DNA of 30,119 nt, from positions 1-30,119 of the IMG/VR virus record IMGVR_UViG_3300035019_000002. One strand, given 5' to 3'. The DNA is from a virus. The first letter of the stretch is position 1. Every line of letters starts with the position of its first letter. The notes beneath the pieces were generated by a model. The model was not told the origin of the DNA. It did no database searches and was given only the letters and a program-made list of their open reading frames with translations. Below, piece by piece: positions 21,668-28,845 of the stretch. Position numbers and translations under genes: made by a program.

Positions 21668-22597
21668 TTACGATGCTTTGACGTAATCGATTGACCGCGC
21701 GGCTTTGGGGAAATTCCAAATCACAGGAGAGGTGCACGCATACATCGGTGTGATGTATTTAGCGTTGCGATACTCTTCAGGCAATGGCTTGGTCATTTCG
21801 ATATGACGCTCTACAATCTCAGGATCGAGCGGGTAGAGCATCACGCGGTCTTTGTTGGTGCTGGCCGCTTGTACGCTATTGGCTTCGAGAGTAGCGCTTT
21901 TGAGTTCTGTGACCGGACGAATATCGGTCAAGCCCGTGTTTGCGAGAATATAACTCTTGATGTTGAGGTTTGCATCACCGACTCGCTTCTTCAGCAAAAT
22001 GCCGTGTAGCTCAGGGGTGACAAGCCCCAGCGTGGGAGATTCGGTGAGTTCGGTGTTGCTTTCAATGGCAACAATTTCATCGATAAACCACTCGATCACA
22101 TCGTCTGCCGTCGCCGTAGCTGGATTGAATGAACTGTTGTTGACGGGCACATCAGGGTTGTTCAAGAAGCCGGTGCAGTCGTATTTTGCCGCACCAAATG
22201 CCGCAATCTTGTTCATCTTCTCCGCGATCGCGCGACGAGCAGCAAATGCTTTCTTATCGCTCAATGGCACATTAGAAAATTGTGCTGCCTGCATCTGCCG
22301 AAACGTGAAATGGAAGCCAGAGAAGACTGCAATGATCTTGAACTGAACTTCTTCTGCACCCACATCTGCCAAGGGGATATCGAAGGCTTCATCTGCAACG
22401 ATCGCGGCTTCACCGACCACTTCCATTTGCTCTTGAACCAGGGTTGCTGCTCCCGGTTGTAAGTCCGCCATTGTGGGCACAAGCGAGCCGTTCTCAAATT
22501 GCAGTTGACGGTAACGCTTCTCTAGAACGCCAGGAAGCTTCTGCTCTAGCCAGCGCTTCAGAATTGCGCCAGCGCTATCGGTACGAAATGTCGTCAT
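21668..22597 (-). CDS. Major capsid protein, DUF2184 type (HK97 fold)
   Basis: This 309-residue protein matches the DUF2184 major capsid family: EVQFKIIAVFSGFHFTFRQM with the following QAAQFSNVPLSDKKAFAARR, then AIAEKMNKIAAFGAAKYDCT and GFLNNPDVPV (family pattern 'ARRAIxEKxNxIAxFGxxxxGLxGLLNxPxV'). A long helix-rich N-terminus precedes it (ILKRWLEQKLPGVLEKRYRQ). It should form the icosahedral shell. AAGGGG lies 9 bases before the ATG. It starts 6 bases after the cement gene's stop, in the same transcript as the protease/scaffold gene. Confidence 0.9.
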   Translation of the reverse strand: MTTFRTDSAGAILKRWLEQKLPGVLEKRYRQLQFENGSLVPTMADLQPGAATLVQEQMEVVGEAAIVADEAFDIPLADVGAEEVQFKIIAVFSGFHFTFRQMQAAQFSNVPLSDKKAFAARRAIAEKMNKIAAFGAAKYDCTGFLNNPDVPVNNSSFNPATATADDVIEWFIDEIVAIESNTELTESPTLGLVTPELHGILLKKRVGDANLNIKSYILANTGLTDIRPVTELKSATLEANSVQAASTNKDRVMLYPLDPEIVERHIEMTKPLPEEYRNAKYITPMYACTSPVIWNFPKAARSIDYVKAS

Positions 22598-22603
22598 GTC
22601 AAA

Positions 22604-23116
22604 TTACCCCTTGATGACTTGCATCAGAACTAAACCGGGACCTGCTGCTTCGAGAAACTTCAAGCGTGGGGCAGCATCACACTTGGCAGTGTCCGCATCA
22701 TTGCGATAGCGCCCAATTCGCTCATGAGCACCTGGTGCGCCGTTCAGCGTGTGGCGAAAATAAACGGTGTCTGTGGGCAGCACTGCTTCTTCGACATAGC
22801 CGTAGAACAGCCCTTCAACCGTGTAACCCATTGGACGTTTGGGTTCATAACCCAGGTCGCCATTGGCATCAACCGTTTTTTCGTTCTTTTCCCAAACGTC
22901 GGTTTTGGTTGAAATGCCCATGAATTGCTGCCCTGTGGCAGAAGGCAACGCGATCGCAACATCAGTTCCGGATGACCCTGTACCCCGAACAACCGTCCGT
23001 CCAAACGGAATAATGGCAGAGGTTGAGTTGTAGCCAGTTCGAGCTACCCAGTCTTCCATGCGGGCAACTTGTCCTTCATACCCACGTGCTAAATCGCCGT
23101 AATTGGTGATTCCCAT
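22604..23116 (-). CDS. Structural cement / head decoration-like protein
   Basis: This 170-residue protein begins MGITNYGDLARGYEGQVARM. Beta-rich segments (SAIIPFGRTVVRGTGSSGTD; QFMGISTKTDVW; PMGYTVEGLFYGYVEEAVLP; APRLKFLEAAGPGLVLMQVI) follow the pattern of the structural cement protein found between DUF2213 and DUF2184 genes in many phages. Such proteins bind the outer capsid and stabilise it. It shares one base with the DUF2213 gene upstream and lies 6 bases before the capsid gene. Confidence 0.75.
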   Translation of the reverse strand: MGITNYGDLARGYEGQVARMEDWVARTGYNSTSAIIPFGRTVVRGTGSSGTDVAIALPSATGQQFMGISTKTDVWEKNEKTVDANGDLGYEPKRPMGYTVEGLFYGYVEEAVLPTDTVYFRHTLNGAPGAHERIGRYRNDADTAKCDAAPRLKFLEAAGPGLVLMQVIKG

Positions 23117-24435
23117 TAGTCGTCACTTCCTTGCTTCCAAGCGGTTTCATAAGCGTTGGCTGCTTTTTTGCTGGCAGCATCGATCGCGTCGGTGTGAACG
23201 GTGTTTTGCGCGATCGTCACCAAGTCACGTAAGCTTTCAGAACTGTCAGTGCGAGCCGTTTTGTTCAGCGCAGGCGCGGTCAGCTCCCACATCGCTGCGA
23301 TCGCATCCTCAGATTTGCCATCGAGCTTGATTTCTGGAAACTTCTTTGCGATCGCTAACTTGTGAATGTCAGCCACAGGTAGTTTGTAATCAGGCTGATA
23401 GTCGGCGTTGTCCACTCGCAGCAGCGGCAGAACAATGCTCCACGCATCCAGACGGGCAGAAACCTCTGTAGAGACTTGATCCGCGTCTAAACGGGTTTTC
23501 TCTGCTGCGTCTAATTTCTGCGTGAGCTGTGTTTTTTCAGCCGTTACGACTTCGAGCTTTGCCTCTGTGGTATCGGCGCGTTTGGTTGCTTCGGTTGCTT
23601 TAGCATCTGATTCTGCACTGTCAGTTTGCAGTTTCAGCACCGAATCCGCGAGTTTGTCGTTGTCAATGGAAAATACTTCTCCACCGATCGTGATTTGTCT
23701 CATAGCTTTCGTTGGTGTGGGCGGTTGAGGGTTGTCTGCGGGTTGATTGCTTTGCTCTGTTGTTCCCTCATCGGATTTAGCCCGACCCACAAACACGCTG
23801 ACCTGACGATCGATTTCATCCAGATTCATCAATCGGTTAATCAAGGTTTCTGTACTCAGCAGCTTCTTGATGCGGGATTCGTCAAAGTCAGCATCATCGC
23901 GATCACTGCGAATGTGCAGCCAATACTCATCAGCCGAATCCACATGAAAGCCCACTTCTACCCCGGCTCTACCATGAGGGACACCAGCCACATGATTGCC
24001 TAAGCGCTCTACCTGATCGTATTTGCCATCACTTCTCAATCGGATGGGAGCATCGTAACCACAACTGGTTTGGTCAGTCCTACCAGAAATCACTTCCTCG
24101 ATCATTTCCTCGTCGAGAACCGTTGAAACCAACCCGAGAAAGTCACCATCAATGATGGCGGTATGACCCGTCAGCCCACGTGCATGCTGACGAGCATTTT
24201 TAGGCGTCACCCGTCCTCCTGGCGGATGCAACAGGGTGATGGGCTTCATTTTGAAGCTGTCGATCGAGTCTTTGTTAAACAAAACCTCTGGCGTGACAAC
24301 TTCAGTTCGCTCGGTTCCGTCCGTGTTGCGATATTGCAATTCGCCCACACGAGCGATTCGCATGTAAGCCCTGAGAAAGCCTTCGGGCGTAAATTGATGC
24401 TGTAAAATTCTGCCGCGATCGACGTGAAAAACCAT
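23116..24435 (-). CDS. DUF2213 prohead protease-scaffold protein
   Basis: This 439-residue protein has DUF2213 motifs in order in the first 190 residues: QFTPEGFLRAYMRIARVGEL, FNKDSIDSFKMKPITLLHPP, GHTAIIDGDFLGLV, SCGYDAPIRLRSDGKYDQVE, GNHVAGVPHGRAG. The family acts as capsid maturation protease. Residues about 230-330 are a coiled coil (DSVLKLQTDSAESDAKATEA; ADTTEAKLEVVTAEKTQLTQ), the pattern of an internal scaffold, and the C-terminus is helical. Fusion of protease and scaffold in one chain is common in this family. It precedes cement and capsid genes in one operon. Its leader carries element 7. Confidence 0.85.
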   Translation of the reverse strand: MVFHVDRGRILQHQFTPEGFLRAYMRIARVGELQYRNTDGTERTEVVTPEVLFNKDSIDSFKMKPITLLHPPGGRVTPKNARQHARGLTGHTAIIDGDFLGLVSTVLDEEMIEEVISGRTDQTSCGYDAPIRLRSDGKYDQVERLGNHVAGVPHGRAGVEVGFHVDSADEYWLHIRSDRDDADFDESRIKKLLSTETLINRLMNLDEIDRQVSVFVGRAKSDEGTTEQSNQPADNPQPPTPTKAMRQITIGGEVFSIDNDKLADSVLKLQTDSAESDAKATEATKRADTTEAKLEVVTAEKTQLTQKLDAAEKTRLDADQVSTEVSARLDAWSIVLPLLRVDNADYQPDYKLPVADIHKLAIAKKFPEIKLDGKSEDAIAAMWELTAPALNKTARTDSSESLRDLVTIAQNTVHTDAIDAASKKAANAYETAWKQGSDD

Positions 24436-24471
24436 TGTCAGCAGTGGGTTAAACTGCTCTTGGAATTCCTA
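24436..24471 (-). promoter_or_regulatory. Leader element 7: TAGGAATTCC plus stem-loop
   Basis: The minus strand reads TAGGAATTCCAAG, then AGCAGT (24458-24453), a 7-base loop, ACTGCT (24445-24440), GACA and the ATG at 24435. AGGA at 24470-24467 is 31 bases from the ATG linearly and 12 when folded, at the long end of useful SD spacing. Confidence 0.55.
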
Positions 24472-24511
24472 CCGAGCGCTTATTCGTTTGTCCCACTTTG
24501 TGATCGTTTAA

Positions 24512-24598
24512 CGGCTAACGTCGCGGTTGAGCGGCGACAAGCAAAACCGAAACAAAGCGAAAAGGCTCTGGTTGCCGCTCCAACAATTTGTTCTGCCG
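24512..24598 (-). repeat. attC-like folded recombination site downstream of marR
   Basis: CGGCTAAC (24512-24519) can pair imperfectly with GTTCTGCCG (24590-24598). Inside these, GTTGAGCGGC (24526-24535) pairs with GCCGCTCCAAC (24574-24584), leaving a single unpaired base. A bottom-strand fold with outer R boxes, inner L boxes and an extrahelical base is the layout of integron attC sites. On the minus strand the right end is GTTAGCC, near the GTTRRRY consensus but not exact, and the left box GCAGAAC is a poor RYYYAAC. No integron integrase is in view. Confidence 0.45.
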
Positions 24599-24650
24599 CA
24601 TTTCTTCGATAATCGCTCAACTTTAATCAGCCTTAAATTCGTTTCAACCG

Positions 24651-25154
24651 CTACTCCTCGAACGAAACTAACAGTTTACGAAGCAATAGGATGAGTGCTT
24701 CACGTTCTGGCGCTTCCAGAACGCTCAGAATTCGGTGTTCATTATCAACATGAGCTTCAACAGCTTCCTCAATCAGAGTAAAGCCCTCGTTTGTCAGCCG
24801 GATGAGCATGCCTCGTCGATCGCTTGGATCAGGAGTCCGCTTCACCAGGTCAGCTTGTTCTAAGCGATCAATACGATGCGTCATCGTCCCCGATGAAACC
24901 ATAAGCGTGTTAAACAACTCGGTGGGTGACAGTTGGTACGGTTGACCAGAACGGCGGAGCGCCGCTAACACGTCAAACTCTCCAGCGGTTAAACCAAAGT
25001 CTGAAAACGTCTTTTGAATTGCTCGTTCTAAGTGCTTGGCTAACCGCCCCATTCGCCCAATGATGCCCATGGGTGACACATCTAAATCAGGACGTTCTCG
25101 CTGCCATTGCCCCAAAATCTGATCGACTGGATCAAGCTCCATCGTCCAATTCAC
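24651..25154 (-). CDS. MarR-family transcriptional regulator
   Basis: This 167-residue protein has the MarR winged helix: FGLTAGEFDVLAALRRSG, YQLSPTELFNTLMVSSGTMT, HRIDRLEQADLVKRTPDPSD, then RRGMLIRLTNEGFTL with the typical 'D-x-R-G' wing. It is flanked by dimerisation helices. MarR proteins are usually repressors relieved by small aromatic ligands. It is divergent from a DMT transporter gene, with three operator-like repeats between them, so it probably represses the transporter and itself. It is non-virion cargo between the protease/scaffold and minor head genes. An attC-like site lies downstream of its stop. Confidence 0.9.
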   Translation of the reverse strand: MNWTMELDPVDQILGQWQRERPDLDVSPMGIIGRMGRLAKHLERAIQKTFSDFGLTAGEFDVLAALRRSGQPYQLSPTELFNTLMVSSGTMTHRIDRLEQADLVKRTPDPSDRRGMLIRLTNEGFTLIEEAVEAHVDNEHRILSVLEAPEREALILLLRKLLVSFEE

Positions 25155-25177
25155 TCATCTAAGTTTCTGAATACTAA

Positions 25178-25240
25178 ATATCTTGACATCAAAATAACTC
25201 CTATAATAATCTTGGCATCAAGTATCTTAGTATCGAGATA
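25178..25240. promoter_or_regulatory. Three MarR operator-like repeats in the marR/transporter gap
   Basis: ATATCTTGACATCAAAAT (25178-25195), AATCTTGGCATCAAGTAT (25208-25225) and TATCTTAGTATCGAGATA (25223-25240) share the core ATCTTrryATCrAg. This core is roughly self-complementary (CTTG-CAAG, TATCT-AGATA), as MarR dimers prefer. TTGACA at 25183 and TTGGCA at 25213 within the repeats could be -35 boxes, so bound repressor would cover the promoters. GAGG at 25251-25254 is the transporter's ribosome binding site. Confidence 0.6.
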
Positions 25241-25261
25241 AATAGAACGAGAGGTTCTAAA

Positions 25262-25717
25262 ATGAATGGACGGACGATCTACCTGCTGGCGGCACTGGCT
25301 GGCGGCGCTATTCTACCTGTTCAAGTTGCGCTGAACACGCTGTTGCGACGCTATGTGGGTGAACCCATGCAGGTGACCTTTATTTCATACCTTGCCGGAA
25401 CCTTAGCATCGCTCGCGATTTGCTTCGCTGCACGCTATCCCCTTCCCGCTTCGACTACGTTGGCTCAAACCTCTTGGTGGATGTGGGTTGGCGGCTGCTT
25501 AGGCACGTTGTATGTCTGGTCAACTATCTTCGCAACACCGAGGATCGGAGCCGCGCTGGCGCTAGCACTGACGATCGCCGGTCAGATGATTGCAGCCCTA
25601 TTTCTGGATCACTACGGCGCGATTGGACTGGCGAAGTATCCAGCCAGTCCAACGCGAATTGCAGGAGCTGTACTGGTGGTTTTGGGCGTTTCGTTAGTTG
25701 CTTATGCAAAGCGATAA
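25262..25717 (+). CDS. DMT-superfamily transporter, YdcZ (DUF606) family
   Basis: This 151-residue inner-membrane protein has about five hydrophobic segments (IYLLAALAGGAILPVQVAL; VTFISYLAGTLASLAICFAA; WWMWVGGCLGTLYVWSTIFA; IGAALALALTIAGQMIAALF; IAGAVLVVLGVSLVAYA). The pattern GAILPVQVALNTLLRRYVG, GGCLGTLYVWSTIFATPRIG and LTIAGQMIAALFLDHYG is that of the small YdcZ family, whose members act as dimers. The substrate is unknown. GAGG lies 7 bases before the ATG. It is divergent from marR and probably controlled by it. It ends 83 bases before the minor head gene, which is convergent with it. Confidence 0.9.
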   Translation: MNGRTIYLLAALAGGAILPVQVALNTLLRRYVGEPMQVTFISYLAGTLASLAICFAARYPLPASTTLAQTSWWMWVGGCLGTLYVWSTIFATPRIGAALALALTIAGQMIAALFLDHYGAIGLAKYPASPTRIAGAVLVVLGVSLVAYAKR

Positions 25718-25800
25718 GTGACTTAGACTTGCAAACACTCAGCACAACCAGAAACTCTGCTTAAAGAGCGATAAATTAAGGCAATCGTTTTTAGCACAAC

Positions 25801-26454
25801 TCACGCGGGTATCTCGCTCAAATACTCAGCTGTGCATCTACAGTTTGCACCACATTGGCAATTCTGCTTCGGCAATGGCAGAGACCCGATCGCAACCACT
25901 CCACGAGCTGCGTAACGAATGCAATCCGGGCATGATTCCGAGGCATGCAGACGCCTTCGCATGTAGCGATCGCCGTTGTCTTTTGAGTTTTGCTGCTCTG
26001 CCTGTGAGAAGCTGATGCCGGAAGCATTGGCATACAGTTTCAGGCGTTGCTCAAACTGGGCACGGGTCATCGTGCCTTTTGTTAGGTCTGTGGCGAATTG
26101 TCTAAGGTATTTGTACTGCGATCGCAACTCCCGACCTACGGCTAAATAATCTGCCGATGACATGCGATCGACTCCACCACGCCCCAAAATGGCTTGATTA
26201 ATGTGCAGCGTCTTAATCGTCTTGGCAGTGGTTTCCTGCCAGGTTCGCAGGCTGATTTTGCCATCTGCCAGCAGCCCGCCCACCGTTTGCAAATCTGCTT
26301 TGACTGCCTCCACATATCCCTTCTGGAGATTGAGCATCGCCTCTCTGGGAACGAACTTGCCCGAATCACCGTAGCGATAGCGCTGCAATCGAGCATCCCA
26401 AGTAAAGTTCGGGGAATCTAGTCGAGTTGGCAACAGGTCACTAAGGTTAACCAT
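25801..26454 (-). CDS. MuF-like minor head protein
   Basis: This 217-residue protein is helix-rich in its first 165 residues (FVPREAMLNLQKGYVEAVKA; LQTVGGLLADGKISLRTWQE; YKYLRQFATDLTKGTMTRAQ). Its Cys-rich end reads SCPDCIRYAARGVVAIGSLP, then LPKQNCQCGANCRCTAEYL. This ending, with CxxC, CxC and CxC cysteines, is typical of phage minor head (SPP1 gp7 / Mu F-like) proteins that follow the portal. They are usually a few copies per virion and help DNA entry or head assembly. Its start overlaps the portal stop by 8 bases, and AAGGGG lies just upstream. Confidence 0.8.
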   Translation of the reverse strand: MVNLSDLLPTRLDSPNFTWDARLQRYRYGDSGKFVPREAMLNLQKGYVEAVKADLQTVGGLLADGKISLRTWQETTAKTIKTLHINQAILGRGGVDRMSSADYLAVGRELRSQYKYLRQFATDLTKGTMTRAQFEQRLKLYANASGISFSQAEQQNSKDNGDRYMRRRLHASESCPDCIRYAARGVVAIGSLPLPKQNCQCGANCRCTAEYLSEIPA

Positions 26455-28399
26455 CGAGCAGCCCCTTAAACTTGTCAGGAGCCGATCGCTTCCAATCGTT
26501 CAACGCAGCATCAATATCGGCTTGGTCAATATCTGCGATCGCATCATACTCACCTTCACTCAGCACCTCACCTTCAATCTTCAATGGCTCAGCAGCGTCG
26601 GTTTTGTACTGGTTGATATCAGAAATTGATATCTCACGAATTCCACCAAAGAACTCAGCAGGCATCACTTGTTTGTAAATTTGCTCTGCCTGCGCTGCCG
26701 CGTCAAAGCCCAGCATCAGCTTCTCTTCATCGAATTGCCCGTTGATGTGTTGCGCGATCGCATAAACTTTTTTGCTGGCAAAATTGCTGCCCAAATAGCA
26801 ATCCACCGCCATGCCGTCCGCACCCTTCGTCTTCTGGATGTGCCCGTAGGCAACGGGCAACAGCCTCCCGTGACGCTGATCGAAGGGTAGATATTGCAGT
26901 CCTAACTTGAACCCGTGGAAATCAATGATCTTCTTTGTGGGCGTGCTGTCATCCGTGCGTAACGAATCCTGTTTCTGCCCGGGCTGCTTCTGCTGATTCG
27001 GTTGTTGAGGTTGAGATTGCTTTGCTTCCATCAACTTCTGGCTCGGTGTAACAGGCAACTCATTCGAGAGGATTTGTCGCTCGATCGAGTACTCGGAACC
27101 TCCCCACGCCCCTTGCCGGACTTCCTCTTGAGAAAGCGTCCCCATTGCGATCGACGGCGCATCAACTTCTCTAGTCTGCTTACCGCGTAACTCAACCTGT
27201 TCTTTCAAGTTCAGCTTCAGCACTGACCTATATTTGAGGCTCCATCCTTCCGGCACTCTGCCACCCGTGCAGCCATTCTGAGCTAAGAAACTAAGGCGAA
27301 AAAATTCGCTGACCTGTTCATCGATCGCTTCAGCCTGATAATCCTCAACACAGTCCGCCCATTCGTATTTGTCACCTTCAGAACTGTTGGAGAGCGCAGA
27401 TTTTTGAGAGCTTCCCCACAGTTTGGTGGGGGGCATGGCGGCGGCGGCTGAGGTGTCATCTTTCATCGCCTCGATTAAGTCCTTCAACCCGCTAAAGTTG
27501 CGGCTGACATACTCGCCGTCTTCGTTCTCGCTATCCATCGCCAATCCACCCAGGGCAGATTTAGAGAGCAAAATTGCTTGGAAGCGCTTCAGAATATCGT
27601 CTTGCTTTCCTTGCAGAATCAGTTGTGCCAAGCCTTTAAGCTTGTAGATGAACACATCGTAATCCTGCACCATACGGACGCTGTATTCGATCGTCGTCAA
27701 ATACTTGATGAATGACTGATAAAAGCTCAGCAGCACCGAGTCGTGATAGTGGCTGTTGTAGCTCAGCATGTCACCATAGAGCCGCTTACCCGGAAATCGC
27801 AGAACCCGCGATCGGTGAATCCGCCCAAACGTCATGCCGTTCCCTAGCCCTTGGTTCTGAGGCAACGCCAGACGGTAAAACTCTGGGTTTCCGGGTCGTC
27901 CTGTGTTGGTTTCTGGGGTGAGTTGATATCGAGTGACAACTTCTAGCCACGAAATCTGCCGAATGTTTTTCTCATTGATTGGCTGTTCTGGGGGCTGCCC
28001 GTCATCAATCCCCATCACAATGAAGCCGTCACCTTCGAGCCGTCCAAGGATGGCTGCCTCTCTCACGTCATCACGAAGCTTCAAATCGTTAGCATACTGA
28101 ATTGCTTTAGCAGGGATGTTTTTGCGTCCTTTGCCGACGGTAATTTCCAGCCATGTTTTACTTGTGGCGGCTTTGGGGAGTAGGTCTACAACTTTCTCGC
28201 ATAGCTTGACATTTCGATAGAGCGCGTGAAGTTCCGAGCGATCGAGCGGGACAACAATTGTGTTAATTCCTGTGTCGAGGAATTTGTCGCGCCCCGCTTG
28301 CCCCAGCCCAGTGTTACGGTTGCCAATGATCGAGCCAAAGGCATTGAGTAAAGCCCCATCATTCCGTACAAGGTCAATTGCCGTTGTTTCGTCACTCAT
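26447..28399 (-). CDS. DUF1073-type portal protein fused to a pyrophosphatase-like domain
   Basis: This 650-residue protein has an N-terminal portal part (GAWGGSEYSIERQI; LGRLEGDGFIVMGIDDGQPP; SRVLRFPGKRLYG; YHDSVLLSFYQSFIKYLTTI) matching the DUF1073 portal group over about residues 1-460. A Gln/Pro-rich linker follows. Residues about 490-610 (IIDFHGFKLGLQYLPFDQR; PVAYGHIQKTKGADGMAVDC; YLGS; INGQFDEEKLMLGFD) resemble the inorganic pyrophosphatase-like domain found in phage polyvalent and head proteins. The usual GADGDxVDVYIG is here GADGMAVDCYLG, so one acidic position of the signature is lost. The portal forms the DNA channel at the capsid vertex, and the role of the extra domain is unknown. 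Leader element 8 precedes the ATG, and the minor head gene overlaps the stop. Confidence 0.85.
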   Translation of the reverse strand: MSDETTAIDLVRNDGALLNAFGSIIGNRNTGLGQAGRDKFLDTGINTIVVPLDRSELHALYRNVKLCEKVVDLLPKAATSKTWLEITVGKGRKNIPAKAIQYANDLKLRDDVREAAILGRLEGDGFIVMGIDDGQPPEQPINEKNIRQISWLEVVTRYQLTPETNTGRPGNPEFYRLALPQNQGLGNGMTFGRIHRSRVLRFPGKRLYGDMLSYNSHYHDSVLLSFYQSFIKYLTTIEYSVRMVQDYDVFIYKLKGLAQLILQGKQDDILKRFQAILLSKSALGGLAMDSENEDGEYVSRNFSGLKDLIEAMKDDTSAAAAMPPTKLWGSSQKSALSNSSEGDKYEWADCVEDYQAEAIDEQVSEFFRLSFLAQNGCTGGRVPEGWSLKYRSVLKLNLKEQVELRGKQTREVDAPSIAMGTLSQEEVRQGAWGGSEYSIERQILSNELPVTPSQKLMEAKQSQPQQPNQQKQPGQKQDSLRTDDSTPTKKIIDFHGFKLGLQYLPFDQRHGRLLPVAYGHIQKTKGADGMAVDCYLGSNFASKKVYAIAQHINGQFDEEKLMLGFDAAAQAEQIYKQVMPAEFFGGIREISISDINQYKTDAAEPLKIEGEVLSEGEYDAIADIDQADIDAALNDWKRSAPDKFKGLLDG

Positions 28400-28437
28400 T
28401 CCCAGAAGCTCAACGCGATTCTGGCTCAGAGTTCCTA
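28400..28437 (-). promoter_or_regulatory. Leader element 8: TAGGAACTCTGAG plus stem-loop before portal ATG
   Basis: The minus strand reads TAGGAACTCTGAG, then CCAGAA (28424-28419), an 11-base loop, TTCTGG (28407-28402), GA and the ATG at 28399. The TAG of the motif is the stop codon of the gene before. AGGA at 28436-28433 is 33 bases from the ATG linearly and 10 when folded. Confidence 0.6.
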
Positions 28438-28845
28438 TCCTGCAATAACGCTCATTACAGGAGATCCACTCGTCGCATTCATTGAACCATCCAGGTCAGT
28501 CGTTGCCATAAACCCATTGGGCACATCAAGATCTAGTGCTAAGTCGATCGCGAGTTGTTCATCCATGAGGGAGTCGATCATCCCCACCAAACCACTGAAT
28601 GTAACCCCATCGGCTTGCTTGATGCTGACATCCCTACGGTTCTGCTGCAAGGCTTTAGCTGATACGTAGTAGCTGCGGTAGATAATCGTCCCACTGGCAA
28701 CCGTCACTCCTTCGATCGCAGTGTCCGCTTTCAGCTTGCCCGCCGACACCTTTAATTTTTGGCTCAGAATCACATCGCGATCGCTAATGCTCGTTAGCTC
28801 TTTCACAAACGCTAATGCTTCGGTTAAATCGGTATAAATTGACAT
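28435..28845 (-). CDS. Unknown protein between terminase and portal
   Basis: This 136-residue protein begins MSIYTDLTEALAFVKELTSI. A helical start (DLTEALAFVKELTSI) is followed by SDRDVILSQKLKVSAGKLKA, strands (GVTVASGTIIYRSYYVSAKA), SIKQADGVTFSGLVGMIDSL and MDEQLAIDLALDLDVPNGF, with a flexible Ser/Gly end. The size and helix-strand mixture would fit a small head-completion or adaptor protein, but I do not recognise it. It starts directly after the terminase stop (28846), so translation is probably coupled. Its stop codon is part of leader element 8. Confidence 0.65.
   Translation of the reverse strand: MSIYTDLTEALAFVKELTSISDRDVILSQKLKVSAGKLKADTAIEGVTVASGTIIYRSYYVSAKALQQNRRDVSIKQADGVTFSGLVGMIDSLMDEQLAIDLALDLDVPNGFMATTDLDGSMNATSGSPVMSVIAG

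Noticed and set aside
26447-28399. Anti-CBASS (Acb1) activity for the portal, as the N-terminal domain is sometimes named Acb1-like
   Set aside because: Acb1 activity needs a 2H phosphoesterase domain with two HxT/HxS motifs. The C-terminus here is pyrophosphatase-like, and the HRS and HDS seen lie in the portal part, so no such claim is supported.
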